NCBI GenBank assembly: GCA_905250115.1
Contig: CAJNOI010000057.1
Location: forward strand, 172,162-236,161
Reading direction: 5' to 3'
Source: Adineta steineri
Lineage: Eukaryota; Rotifera; Eurotatoria; Adinetida; Adinetidae
Length of the DNA: 64,000 nt
Positions 1 through 12,143 of this stretch are shown here, one piece after another; the stretch's first letter is position 1; every line of letters begins with the position of its first letter. The translations under genes were made by a program, and so were the position numbers. The notes beneath the pieces are model-generated. The model was not told the DNA's origin, made no database searches, and saw only the letters and a list, made by a program, of their open reading frames with translations.

Positions 1-235
1 ACATCCACAACATCGTCAACATCCACAACAACTTCAACATCAACAACCACAACATCCACTGACTCATCAACATCCACAACAACATCAACCACAACATCAA
101 CGTCAACAACAACTTCAACATCCACAACTACTTCAACATCAACAATCACAACATCCACTGAATCATCAACATCCACAACAACATCAACCACAACTTCAAC
201 GACATCATCATCAACAACAACAACAGCAATGCCAA
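1..235 (+). repeat. Imperfect ACAACATC/TCAACA tandem tract coding Thr/Ser
   Basis: Short imperfect tandem units of ACA, TCA, TCC and ACT codons fill the whole stretch. Larger blocks recur, such as the TCCACTGA(C/A)TCATCAACATCC unit near 54 and near 154. The reading frame stays open, so it is part of the kelch gene's stalk. Tracts of this kind change length by slippage and are hard to assemble. Confidence 0.85.
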
Positions 236-1950
236 GTGAGTACTATGCTAAATGATTTGTAGTTACTCAAAGGATGATTAATAGAAGTAACGATATGTAA
301 ACGTTTTGATTTTAGGTATTGAATAATCGCCATCTAGATAGGCAAAATTAAGCAACATTTCCCATCAGAAGTCAAAATAGACCTAATTTTTGATGAATTG
401 ATCTGATCTACACTCATTTAAATGTTAAATATTCTTGTCCTCTCCAACAATATTAGATGAAAACATTGTTGACAGAAAGATTTTTACGTGACAGAACTCA
501 TTAGTCATTTTAGTAATCACTTACACCCACCCACACTCGACATCCTCATTGACTTTTATTCTTGCCTACACCGAGGCATATACATACACCATCCATCTAA
601 GATGGTGATAATATATCTTATTTCCATTATGTTGAACAATGTAAAATGACTTTCACTCAAACTCTAAAATTTAATCATTATTCATCATAACTGAATTGTA
701 GGACAGTGTTCGAGTTTCGTCAATTTGCGACATCGGTAGAACTCGAAAAATATCAGTGAAATCGTTTATAACATATTTTTCGTTAATTTAGTTTAACATC
801 TCATAATGAATCTTATTTTAATTACGAAAACAAAGCGAAGTTTATTGAGGATTGGAAACTATTTAATTTGTGATCAGTAGATAGACAACTTATGCATATG
901 AGAAATTCGAAGTCATTTTAGGAACAACATTTTTTTTTCACTTTTCTGCGTTATTTAGAATGGACAATCACAGGAAATATGAATGTTGTACGAATGTATC
1001 ACACAGCAATCACATTACTAAATGGGTCCGTATTAGTTGCTGGTGGATACAACGGTAGTAGTGATCTCAATGGCGCTGAATTGTACAATCCATCAACAGG
1101 TACTTGGACAATTACCGGAAGCATGAGTGTCCCGCGAGAATATCACACAGCATCCATGTTAGCAAATGGATCAGTATTAGTTGCTGGTGGAGTGAGCAAT
1201 GGTGCTTATCTCAATAGTGCCGAATTGTATAATCCATCAACAGGCATCTGGACAACCACAGGAAGCATGAGTGTCCAACGAGAATATCACATAGCATTCA
1301 CATTAACAAATGGAAAAGTATTAGTTACTGGTGGATACAACAGCGGTGGTTATCTTAATAGTGCTGAATTGTACAATCCTGCAACAAGCACTTGGACAAC
1401 TACCGGAAGCATGAATATTACACGAATATATTACACAGGAACCACATTAGCAAATGGATCAATATTAGTTGTTGGTGGACAGAGTAACGGTAATGTTCCC
1501 ATCAATAGTACTGAATTATACAATCCATTAACGGGCATTTGGACAACTACCGGAAGCATGAATGTTGCACGAATATATCATACAACAACTACATTAGCAA
1601 ATGGGTCCGTATTAGTTACAGGTGGAAAGAGCGGTAGTTTTCTCAATAGTGCTGAATTATATAATCCATCGACAGGCACTTGGACAACTACAGGAAGCAT
1701 GAATGTCATACGAGAATATCACACAGCATCAATGTTAGCAGATGGAAAAGTATTAGTTACTGGTGGATACAACGGTGCTTATCTCAATAGTGCTGAATTG
1801 TACAATCCTGCAACAGGCACTTGGACAACTACAGCAAACATGAGTATCGCACGATTTCAGCACGTAGTATCCACATTAACAAATGGAAAAGTATTAGTTA
1901 CTGGTGGATATAGCAACGGTGTTTCTATCAATAGTGTTGAGCTTTATTAA
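1..1950 (+). CDS. Thr/Ser-rich kelch-repeat protein (5' end outside window)
   Basis: Two exons are visible: 1-235 and 959-1950 (stop TAA). The first reads as an almost pure Thr/Ser tract built from ACA/TCA/TCC codons, a likely O-glycosylated stalk. It ends in phase 1 at a GTGAG donor. The second opens after TTTAG and restores the frame, continuing into KWTITGNMNVVR. The 3' exon carries seven kelch blades of about 46-48 residues, each with an M-[NS]-[VI]-x-R-x-[YF]-H start, a G-x-[VI]-L-V-x-G-G core and an ELYNP-x-T-x-x-W end, so one beta-propeller is predicted. Such Thr/Ser-kelch proteins are typical of large bdelloid families, probably secreted or on the surface. The 723-bp intron is long for this window, but phase and sites agree. 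Start, signal peptide and any further stalk lie upstream of base 1. Ligand and function are unknown. Confidence 0.75.
523..536 (-). repeat. Short CCCACA-like tract in kelch intron
   Basis: ACACCCACCCACAC within the 723-bp intron of the kelch gene, the same telomere-like motif on the C-rich strand, without an obvious inverted partner. Confidence 0.4.
979..1950 (+). repeat. Seven tandem ~141-bp units coding kelch blades
   Basis: The exon is a direct tandem repeat at DNA level. Near-identical strings such as CTCAATAGTGCTGAATTGTA and TTAGTTACTGGTGGATA recur about every 141 bp, and unit length varies slightly by whole codons. High nucleotide identity between blades suggests recent internal duplication or gene conversion. 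Confidence 0.85.
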
Positions 1951-2527
1951 ACAATATAGACAAAATGACATTTTTTTTTGTGAACTGAACCATAATATTT
2001 TTTTATATATAATCAAACTATTTAATCATTCACATTTCTTAATAAATTATCATTCACCAAATAATATATGACTTGCAGTAATATTTCGAAATCATATTGT
2101 ATAGTGGTTACTGAAAAAGAGCCATAGTTGATAAAAGACAGATCATTATGGTTGTGGATGAGGAATTAATAATACCTACACCCAAATTTATCTTTTTACT
2201 CCAAAAACTTTTGCTACCCCGCCCCACCTCTGTTAATGTTATATTGAATAAATCTTATTTAAAACATTTTCGTTTTCTTATTCAATACAAGTCAAATAAT
2301 TATATCTAAAATAATATTTAAAAACAATAACTCTTTTCAATCTTGTAAATAACTGTTGATAACAAAGATAGTTTCTATACGAGTAAAGATAGAAAAATAT
2401 TATAGTTGATGAGGATGATTTATCTGTTTTCTGATTACTTTTTTTATTGTTTTTTTCATAAAAGAGATTAAAACGATTAGAAGCAATATAATCAATATCA
2501 CATTTTCACTTATCGATATGTGAACAG
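1951..2527. other. Intergenic stretch, no gene seen
   Basis: AT-rich sequence between the kelch gene and the next gene. Frames are short and no RNA gene or terminal repeat was recognised. It should hold the 3' end of the kelch transcript and the promoter of the NHL gene. Confidence 0.5.
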
Positions 2528-4001
2528 ATGCATCTGTGTCTTAGAAATAAAAACACACAGTTTGTCATCATATTCTCTTATTCTAAAATCAACTGGCTAC
2601 AATCAATATCTATTGCTTCGTCGTTTTCATTCTTCTCAGGTAAATAATCATTCATTTTTATCGTGAACTTTTGTTAATATTCATTCATTTCATATTTCAG
2701 CATTACAGGTTTGATATTTATTCTATTTTATTCTATATGTTTGCATATATTAGTGTATGATTTTCATAGGACAAGTAAAATCTCAAATATGTAAGAATGT
2801 TGCTCAATATGATCGATGCTCGACAAATAGTGCCTGTGGTTGTTTCCACAAAGTAGGTACTAATGATGATGCAGGCATTTGTGGCTTTCTCTGGCCAACA
2901 TGTTCTCATCTCGTACCGTGTAACGCTTCTACCAATATATGTACTCAATCCAATATGATCTGTGTTCAACATCCTCGATGTCATGAACAACCTCTTTGTT
3001 ATCCAATGGCAATGTCTAAACAAAATATCTGTCCACCATTGACGAGTGAGTGAGTTGAGAAGTGATAGATGCAACTACAAATTTGATTTGTTGTAGATAA
3101 GAACAACTCGAAATGGAAACAGCATGGAATTACTGTTGCTGGATGAAATGGGGACGGAGATCAATTAAATCAACTCTCCCATCCTAGTGGGACTTATATC
3201 GATGATAACAAAGCCATTTTGATTGCTGACTATAGAAATCATCGTATTGTTGAATGGAAATATAATTCGAGCAATGGTCAAATTATTGCAGGCGGCAACG
3301 GACAAGGAAATAGACTAGATCAACTCGATATGCCAATCGACTTAGTTGTTGACAAAGCGAAGAATGCAATAATCATATGTGATTATCGAAACAATAGAGT
3401 GATGCGATGGTTTCGTGAAAGTCAAACAAATCCACAAATTCTCATTGCTAATATTTACTGTAGCGGTGTGGCAATAGACAAAGATGGATCTCTTTATGTT
3501 TCTGATTGGATAAAGTCTGAAGTGAGACGATGGAAAGAAGGAGACACCGATGGAACACTAGTTGCCGGTGGTAATGGCAAAGGAAATCGTCCAAATCAGT
3601 TTTATAATCCTCTCAGCCTCTTCGTCGATGAAGATTATTCTGTTTATGTAGCGGATGCTATGAATCATCGTGTAATGAAATGGAGAAAAGATGCAAAAGA
3701 AGGAATTATTGTTGCTGGTGAAAATGGACCAGGAAATGCTCTCGGCCAATTAGATTATCTTAGTGGACTGGTTGTTGATAATTTGGGTCAAATAATTATT
3801 GCAGACTATGAAAATCATCGAGTAATGCAATGGTTCGAGGGAGATACAAAAGGTTCAATTGTTGTTGGTGGAAATGGTCAAGGAGGAGAGCCAAATCAAT
3901 TATATAATCCCGGTGGTGTGTCATTTGACGTTGAAGGGAATCTTTATGTTGTTGATTCTTATAACCATCGAATTCAAGAATATGAATTACTTACTATATA
4001 A
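2528..4001 (+). pseudogene. Cys-rich N-domain plus six-bladed NHL-repeat protein, interrupted by an in-frame TGA
   Basis: Exon model 2528-2639, 2770-3045, 3097-4001; both junctions keep phase 1. The first exon is tentative because its N-terminus is not a convincing signal peptide. Exon 2 codes a Cys-rich module (about 13 Cys in 90 residues, motifs such as SACGCFHK and HPRCHEQPLC). Exon 3 codes six NHL blades (IADYRNHRIVEW, IICDYRNNRVMRW, YVSDWIKSEVRRW, YVADAMNHRVMKW, IIADYENHRVMQW, YVVDSYNHRIQEY), a predicted six-bladed propeller. Cys-rich plus NHL proteins are typical of bdelloids and probably extracellular. Codon 3144-3146 reads TGA where the repeat ITVAG-G-NGDG demands GGA. Everything after it stays open to 4001, so this is a single G-to-T-type nonsense change or a base-call error. 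If real, the propeller is not translated. Confidence 0.65.
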
Positions 4002-4543
4002 AATGAAACTTATTTTATTTTGACAATAACTCGATTATAAAATCATATAATTCATTAAAATAAAAGATAAACTTATTTGATTTTGAATGAAAAATTTCTT
4101 TTTGTTTACGAATAATTGATTGTTTCTAACTTTAGATTCTAATAAAATTTGAGAAAATTATTCTGATGAAAAGATTAATCTAAATAAAATAAAAGAAATT
4201 TACTCCCATATACTACAGCACTTTTCTTATATTGTCATCAAAATGAGGATGTGGGGTAGGTGTAATTCCAGTTGAAAATATTGTTTTCAAGGAGAAATAT
4301 GAAACAAACAAAAATCTTTTCCATAGATTTTTGTCACTTTCGTATTTCTTTTTTTCATATATTTAGTTGGGCAATTTTACAAAAAACTATTGACATCTAT
4401 CGTTGGAAGTATTATATAAATAGGTAAAATTAAACTAGAGGTCTTCACTAGAGAACATACCGTTAAAATGAATGTCAAATAAATTTGTTTTTACTTATAT
4501 ATAAAAAAAAGTAAATCATCTAAAATAAAGTTCAACTAAACTA
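4002..4543. other. Intergenic stretch, no gene seen
   Basis: AT-rich spacer between two same-strand genes. A weak G-rich string, GATGTGGGGTAGGTG, lies at about 4249-4263 and resembles the telomere-like tracts found elsewhere in the window. No coding frame or RNA gene is supported. Confidence 0.4.
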
Positions 4544-7377
4544 ATGAGTAACACACGTTCTGCTGCTAATACAAAACAACTTCCATATGATCCAAATCGT
4601 TTATTACCTGATGATACAAATATTCTTATACTTGATGAAGATGGTAATCTAAGTCGACGATCAACAGATAGTTTTCCAATATCATCATTAACTCGTCGTC
4701 AACAATATTCAAATAATGAAACATCTGATGATTATAGAGGTGGAACTGATATTCCATCAACTACACGTGGAGACGATTCCTATTTTGATATATCATCTAT
4801 AGGAAATAGTGTTGGTGTTGGAATACTTGATGCTGAAACAGTTGCTAAACATGTCTCAAAAATCGGTAAAACTGCTGGTGGATCAAGTATTTCATATTTA
4901 ACTCTAACATTACCTGTAAGTTTCAAAAACAAAATCTATTTATTCTACTGAAATCTTTTTATAGGGTTATGGTTTACGTGATATATCAATATTAAATAAT
5001 TATACTCATTTACAAAGAATTGAATTACCATATAATAATATATCTGATTTATCACATTTGAACAATCTAAGTTATTTACTTGAACTTGATGTATCAAATA
5101 ATAAAATTCAAAAATTATTTGATTTTTGGCCACCACGTAATTTAAAAGAAGCTGATTTTTCATTTAATCTTATTGAAGAAATAAAAAATCTTGATAGTTT
5201 TCATTATTTACAAAAACTTGTTCTTGATAGTATGTTCATTTTTTCTTTCAACTAAAAATTAATCGATATAATTATTCATTTTTTTTCTATAGATAATAAA
5301 ATATCCAAAATTGAAGGTTTAAAAAATTGTTATCGTTTACAACATTTAAGTCTTGCTCATAATCGTATTCAACGAATAGAAGAATTAGATGGATTACCAT
5401 TGAAATATTTAAGTTTAGTATGTTAAAGAAATCCATAAAAATTTCATTCTATTTCACATTTAATTAAAGAGATCAAATGAAATTCGAAAGATTGAAAATC
5501 TTGATTCACTTCAATATTTACAACACCTTAATTTATCATGTAATCAATTAGATTCTTTAGCTGGTATCCCGGAACGATTAAGTTTTCTTGAAGTACTTGA
5601 TCTTGCTGATAATCAAGTAAAAAAATTTTACAACAAAAATACATTGACTTTGTTCTTTTTTCTGTTGTAGCTTCATAATTTATCTGATATTGATCGTCTT
5701 AGTGAATATCGTCTTTTACGAGATTTAAATTTACGTGGAAATAAAATAACTGAAATAGATGATTATCGACTTTCAGTTATATTTAAATTACAACATTTAA
5801 CTATACTTGATCGACGAAAAATTGATGCAGCAGAAAAAGTTGAATCGAAACAAATGTTTAATCCATCATCAGAATATTTCGCATCAAGAGATCATATAAC
5901 TAATGTTGTCTTTGCATTTTTACAAGATCATCGAGTACAAGAAAGGTAAAGAATTCAAAAGAAAAAAGAATATGATATAGAATCTGATTGTGTTTCATAG
6001 TACCTTGCCTAATATTGAAACACCATATCCAATGTTAATTCTATCAGGACCCGATGGTTGTGGACGAATTGAATTAGCTCATCGACTTGCAGAAGAATTC
6101 AATGAATTTTTTGGTTATGGGTAAATAAATAAACTAGAAAAATTTTATTTAATTTTCTTATAGAGTTCTACATACTGCACGTGAAAGACGTGCTAATGAA
6201 AAAGATGGTATTGATTATATATTTATTAAACAAAATCAATATGAAGAAGATGTTACTAAAGTTTGTTAATATTATTTACAAAAAAAGATTATTTTATTTT
6301 TGTAAATTTAGGGCGAATTTCTTTGTTGTTATGAATATTATGGTGATTGGCATGGTCTTCAACGTTCATCAATTGAAAATGTTGCACGAGAAGGTTTAGC
6401 ATGTGTCGTACAAATTGAACTTGAAGTATTTCAAAAAAAATCTTATTTTTTATTATATCTTATTTTAATATAACAGGGTCTTTTATCAATAAAACAATCA
6501 CATTTTGAACCACGTTGTGTTCTTCTTTTACCAATGGATCCTCAAATTCATGAACGTCGCTTACAATTACAAGGTTTTGATGAAGGTGAAATAAAGATGG
6601 CATTAAGTCGTGTTGAACTTTATGCAGAATATAATCGTACACATCCAGGATTTTTCGATGCATTTATTTCAACAAGTAATACATATTCTTGAAATTCTAT
6701 TTAATTTCTTCTTTTTCGGTTTGACAGATAGTCTTGAAGATGGTTATGAACAATTACGTGATCTTGTTATAAGTTATTTAGGTTTAGAAGATGATCGTTT
6801 TGATGCACCACGACCCAATACATCCGATGAAATCAAACGTTTTGATGATTTTGATATACAAAGATCAGGTATGATTTAAATCAACTATTTCATATTGATC
6901 TATACTTCAATAATGAAAATAGATTCATTTTTACCATCAACAAATGCAACTGGTTGTCGAAATTCATCACATCCATCAATGGATTCACCAACCAATCAAG
7001 GAATGAATCCAAATCTTCGATTAAGATATGGTGGATCAGCACCTCCAGCTATAATGTCGACAGAATTTGCATTACGTTCATCAGCAAAATTACGTATAAA
7101 AGAATTATTTGATGCTAAAACATCGAATATACAAAATCAACTTCGACGACAAATATCAAAAACTCTTCCACCTAGTGCACATACAGAAAATACAAATCAA
7201 ACTCTTAGTCGATCAACAACTATGAATCGTGATGCAAAATCAGCACCATCCAATGATTTTCTAAATGATCCAATAAGTCAAAGTCCTGATTCAAGTATTG
7301 AAAATGGTATAGATCAAGATGATTTATTAAATGATTTACAAGGAGATATGGATGATAATATTTCAGTTCGAAGTTAA
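4544..7377 (+). CDS. LRGUK: Leucine-rich repeat and guanylate kinase domain protein (LRGUK-like)
   Basis: Eleven exons: 4544-4915, 4965-5229, 5293-5417, 5470-5616, 5671-5945, 6001-6120, 6164-6260, 6312-6425, 6477-6675, 6728-6868, 6923-7377; about 769 aa, all phases consistent. After a polar N-terminus, exons 2-5 code SDS22-type leucine-rich repeats of 21-22 residues (LELDVSNNKIQKL, LSLAHNRIQRIEEL) closed by an LRR cap. Exons 6-10 code a guanylate-kinase fold: PMLILSGPDGCGRIELAHRL (P-loop), then RERRANEKDGIDYIF and GEFLCCYEYYGDWHGL, which match the GMP-binding part of the family. The tail is Ser/Thr/Asn-rich and disordered. Vertebrate LRGUK acts in sperm-flagellum and manchette assembly, so a ciliary role is plausible but inferred. 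The usual P-loop Lys is Arg here, so kinase activity is doubtful. Confidence 0.85.
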
Positions 7378-9510
7378 ATTCTATAATAAAAATATATTCT
7401 ATTTAATACTATATCGAGTTTTTTTTCTTTTTATTTGATCTGATTTGTATGAATATATAAATCTAATATATTAATAGTCTATATATACATTATCGGCAAG
7501 CTTAACTTGGAAGTCTGAGACATATCCTATCGTATTTCAAAGAATATTCTTTTCCTATTGTTGTATGTACATGTCATCTTTGACGAATTAACAATTGTGT
7601 TTTGTTGATCAGCGGCGGTATGACATATATATTTATATTGAAATAACAATCAAAAGTTAGGTAAGCCTATAATGTTTGACTTATTTTTTGTCTTTCTGAG
7701 AAAGCGGATGACAGGAAGACAGAGAATCGATTTCAAACATTATCCACCGCAAATTTTCATCATGTATAAAATATGAGTGGAGAAGAAAGAGAGTATTTTT
7801 GTTCTTTAGACGATAACCAATAGATATAATTAAATCTTCTCTATTATTTTTTGTCTATAGAAGAAAATAAATGCTATTATGATTTTCATTGGACATGATT
7901 TTCATTATTTTTCTTCATGTCGGAAATGTTTTCTTTTTATATATCAACTAGAAGATTGATTGTGTTAAATATATCATGGTAGTAAAAAAAAAGAAGAAGT
8001 TTAACTTATTTATTTAATCTTGTATGATTAAAAGCTTTTGATAAATCATTGAGAATGATTACATCAGACATGTATTAAAAGTTAGCTATGTCAAAAAAAC
8101 GATGAAATCTTATTTTTTCTCTCTCTCTATTGATTTAATATATAGAGATATATGTATAAGTTTAGTTATCTTAGCTCAATACTCATCGATTGAAAAATAT
8201 AAGCAACACATTGTCTGTCTATTCTAATCTTTGAATACAACAAATTGACTGATAATATAAGTGTATGGGAATACAATGCAAGCACCATTATTGTTGTCGT
8301 TGTTATTCGTTGAGTGACTCGTCACTTATCAATAGAACAACGTACTATTATTTTGTTATAAAACATCGACATCACCAGTTCTTATCTTTTTTTTTCATTC
8401 TATTGCTTTTAGTACAATATTTGAATAAACATAAATAGATCTTATAAAAAGTAAACGAGACGATCTTGTTCAGTTTGACCTAATCATTGAATGTATATGT
8501 GCGATATTTACTTACTGAACAACAAACACAACATGTGTCCCTGCCGTGCCGCTCCATATTCAGAAGATCAGTTGTCCGATTAGAAAGAAAAGTAGGAGGT
8601 CAAGACAACAAATCATACTAATTGATGATGACTATACATATGTGAAAGCATGAACTATTTTGTTTTTTTGATTTGTTATTAAACAAAGTTTAGATTTCAT
8701 AAATATATATTCATATGTTTACAAATCATTTAATTCGACGCACACACATCTGTCCTTTATTTTCAGTTTAAAACGATAAACACATGACAGAAAAATCTTT
8801 TAATGCTCTAATGAAAAAATTAAATCAATAAACAGAGAAGCAAAAAAAAAACATGAATATAGATATATATATATTTATATACATCGATTGTCATTTTCAT
8901 ATTCATGAACATCCATTTATAAAACTACTTTTTTTTTTTGTTTTGTTTTATGAGAACGTGTGCAGGCGCTTTTCGTAACATTATCTTTGTCGCCTTTTTC
9001 TTTTTGCGCTCGTTTATTTCTTTGTTTCAATACGGCCTCCTGCAGCCCCCACACATACATCAATATTAATATCCACACCCGAAAGGGAAGAGAACATAGA
9101 AAATTGCAATCCATCTTAATACATTAAATGGCACGTATCTGCTTTTTTCTCTCTCTTGTCCTACTATGATTGTAGACAAGTTAAATGCAAGAAAAAGAAA
9201 AGCGAGCGAGCGAGCGAGAGAGAGAGAGATACTAATCGAGTGCGATATATTCTTTCGCTTATACAATTGGCTGTAGCCATCAATGAGAACCAATGGCAAA
9301 CAGGAGCCAATAAGAAAAGAAAGAGTATCGAGAAAAGTAATACGACGAAAAGAAGAAAAAAAAGAACATAACAAACTAAAACGATACCATCATATCGGAC
9401 CGGCTTCCCGTTGGAGAAAAGGGCAACTGACGAACTAATCATATATTATTTTCCTTCATTTTTTCTTCTTCTTCTTCTTCTCTGTATCTAACCTTGCGTT
9501 GAATGCACAT
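7378..9510. promoter_or_regulatory. Long non-coding upstream region of the DMRT gene
   Basis: About 2.1 kb without a supported gene, AT-rich, ending in purine-rich and pyrimidine-rich tracts, including a GCGAGCGAGCGAGAGAGAGA microsatellite at about 9203-9229 and a TTCTTCTTCTTC run at about 9466-9480. The open frames at 8917-9442 come from these low-complexity tracts. The length fits the expected cis-regulatory region of a developmental transcription factor. No single site can be named. Confidence 0.4.
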
Positions 9511-10951
9511 ATGAATATCGTTGGTATGATGTCAACATCATCGTCTAATACAAGTACTTTACCATCAGTCACTTATCAATTAGGTGAACAACGTGGTATA
9601 CGTCGTCCTAAATGTGCACGTTGTAGAAATCATGGAATGATATCATGGTTAAAAGGACATAAACGTCATTGTAAATTTCGTGATTGTGCATGTGCTAAAT
9701 GTATTCTTATTGCTGAACGACAACGTGTTATGGCTGCACAAGTTGCATTAAAACGACAACAAGCAAGTGAAGATGCTATTGCATTACGTGTTCGTTGTTT
9801 ATCACCATTTAATCAATTACCAGTAAGTTGTTAAAACGAGAGTTATTTTTATTTTTATCAATATTTTTTTCATTACTTAGCCTGGACCAGTTTGGGGTGC
9901 AGTAACATCATCAAATGGTAGTCATGAAGATGATGATGAGGGTGACGAAGGTAAATTCGATAGTCTGTAGAATTTTCATTCATAACTAATAGACTAAGTG
10001 CCGACAAACTCTCTATAGTTTGTGTGTGTGTGTGTGTGCATGCAGTTTCTTATATGAGAATATGTCAATAAGAAGTAGAGGGAAAAACGTACGTGTTTAA
10101 AAGACTATAATACTATAGTAAAATTAAAAGAAAGAAGAAGAAAAAAATAAGAAAAGATTTTTTAATTTATTTATTCAGGTGATCCAGCATCATCATCAAA
10201 TTCTCCACGAAATGACCATGAATCTAATGTATCAGAATCTTCACCTAAAACAGGTAGTAGTCCAACAAGTTCAACAAAACGAAGTGCTGATGAAGGCACA
10301 ACAACAACATCAAATACTTCAGGTATACATTCAAATGAAGATTCATCAGGTTCAATTGCAGATGAACAACAAACAAATACAATATCACCACGTAGTAAAA
10401 TACGTCGACAAAATATGTCACATGTTGATATACTTGAACGAGTTTTTCCAATGCAAAAACGTTCCGTATTAATGGCAGCATTATCAACATGTCAAGGAGA
10501 TTTAGCTAAAACAATTGATCATTTTATAACATTAGGTGATAATATTGTATCAATACAGAATCAATTACAAAGTGAGATAACAACATCATCATCATCAATA
10601 ACACCAGCATCAACAACAAAATCGGCTTTTACACCAATAACAACACCTCATCATCATCAAAAAGGACCATCATTTGATTTTCGTTCGTCCATGTTTTTTC
10701 CTCCTCAAATGAATAATTCAATACAACGTGAAAATCATTTATCATTATTACAACCACCACCACCATTACCTCCCCCACATCAATATGCTGGACTTTATCC
10801 ACCACCGCCACCTGTCAATTTTCTTCATCATTTTGCTCAGACAAATCCAGGAGCATTTGCAGCAGCTTATGAAAAACTTCTTAAACGTCATCAACAAGAA
10901 ACAGCCGCAGCACTAACAGCAGCAGCAGCCAATAAAACAGAAGATCGTTAA
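9511..10951 (+). CDS. DMRT transcription factor (DM domain plus DMA domain)
   Basis: Three exons: 9511-9822, 9881-9950, 10179-10951; 384 aa. ATG 9511 is the first in-frame ATG. The DM zinc-module DNA-binding domain spans about residues 32-85: [20 protein letters not shown], then [20 protein letters not shown], with the intertwined CCHC/HCCC zinc ligands all present. A DMA (ubiquitin-binding-like) domain lies at about 207-245 ([32 protein letters not shown]). DM plus DMA marks the DMRT4/5 (DMRTA) or DMRT3 subgroup rather than doublesex itself. Between and after these domains the protein is low complexity (Asp/Glu, Ser/Thr, Pro-rich, poly-Ala). It is a nuclear sequence-specific regulator; family roles are neural development and sexual differentiation. 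In an all-female asexual lineage the sex role cannot be assumed. Confidence 0.93.
10021..10039 (+). repeat. (TG)n microsatellite in DMRT intron 2
   Basis: An uninterrupted TG dinucleotide run of about nine units sits inside the 228-bp second intron of the DMRT gene, which is longer than most introns here. It is a candidate polymorphic marker with no predicted function. Confidence 0.8.
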
Positions 10952-12143
10952 ATTTAACATTTTATCTTATTGACACATTTATAAATATACATATTATTGT
11001 TCGTCGTATTTTCTTGTTGTTTTTGTTTTAATGTCTCTTTTTTTCTCTATCTCTTTGTATACGCATACTCATATTCACTTTTATAAAGAGAAAAAAAATT
11101 TCTAGATCTTATTCAAAACAAATTCTTTAATATTATTTACAGCTTTTTATCATGTATGCTAATTTTCTTTTCTTCTCTTTACTAAATATGATCGCGATTG
11201 ATCGTTTGTATACACTATGATGATAACGGTGTCACTCTACCGGATATTTACCAGAATAGTTTAGTCGACATATAAAACAATGTTTTCTCCTTCTTCTTAT
11301 AAATTAATATGTCTCACTTTCTCTTAGATGATATGGCGGCTACTTTTCTTTTGATGCGATAAAGCTTCTTTTTTATTTTCCTCTCTGATATATTATAGCC
11401 TGGCAGTGATGTTAGTTCATTAGTACGTTTATAGTCTATATACATGTTAGTATAAACTGTTAGCATTGGTTGTCGTAAGTTTATTTATTCAATGAGAAAA
11501 ACAGACCCATCTCAATTATCTATATTTAGCCTTTTAGTCAAAATTAGTTGACATCAATCTTCTTGACGATTATTTTTTCTCTCTCTCTCTCTCTCTTGAT
11601 TCTTTTTCTTCTTCTTCTTCTTCTTTATCGAACAACATGATATTGTTGATAATAATGATGATGATCTAATCGCATTAGTCTCACACTACGATTCCATTTA
11701 TTTAATCATGAATATATATATATATATGTTATATGTGACATCAGACATCATGAGACATATTTGATTTCTAATAAACGTTTGTAAGCGAACAACTAATCTT
11801 CTTGAGTGTCGTTTTAACACGAACAACAATAAGAATATACAAATGTTTTGTTAATAAAAAAAAAAAGAAAATTCTTCGAGCAATGAATATCAATTGATAA
11901 ACATACTATCAATCAACTGAATACACTAATAAGATCAATGTATGTGATAGATGAGTTCCGGAATTAATAACGATAAAATATAAATAAAGCAAAAGAGTTA
12001 TCATAACTAATGAATACTTTATTGATAAACAGAGAGAAGTAAATCCAATGAAAGAGAAGAGTTAATTGTATAAAACTAAATATCCTATTACAAAATATTT
12101 TTCATTAGTATATTTTTTATTGATTGGTTAATAAGATTTCATT
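10952..12143. other. Intergenic stretch with simple repeats
   Basis: Convergent spacer between the DMRT gene (+) and a membrane-protein gene (-). It holds pyrimidine runs, a (CT)n/(CTT)n tract at about 11578-11624 and a short (AT)n tract at about 11712-11724. No coding or RNA gene is supported. Confidence 0.45.

Noticed and set aside
979-1950. CRISPR-like array
   Set aside because: The regular repeats are coding kelch blades without spacers of the CRISPR type, in a eukaryotic intron-containing gene.
3144-3146. TGA as selenocysteine or programmed readthrough in the NHL gene
   Set aside because: The repeat consensus demands glycine, not Cys/Sec, at this site, and no hairpin or readthrough context was seen; a nonsense change or sequencing error is simpler.
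8917-9442. Cluster of open frames on both strands upstream of the DMRT gene
   Set aside because: They arise from GA- and CT-rich simple repeats, overlap each other on both strands, and show no domain.
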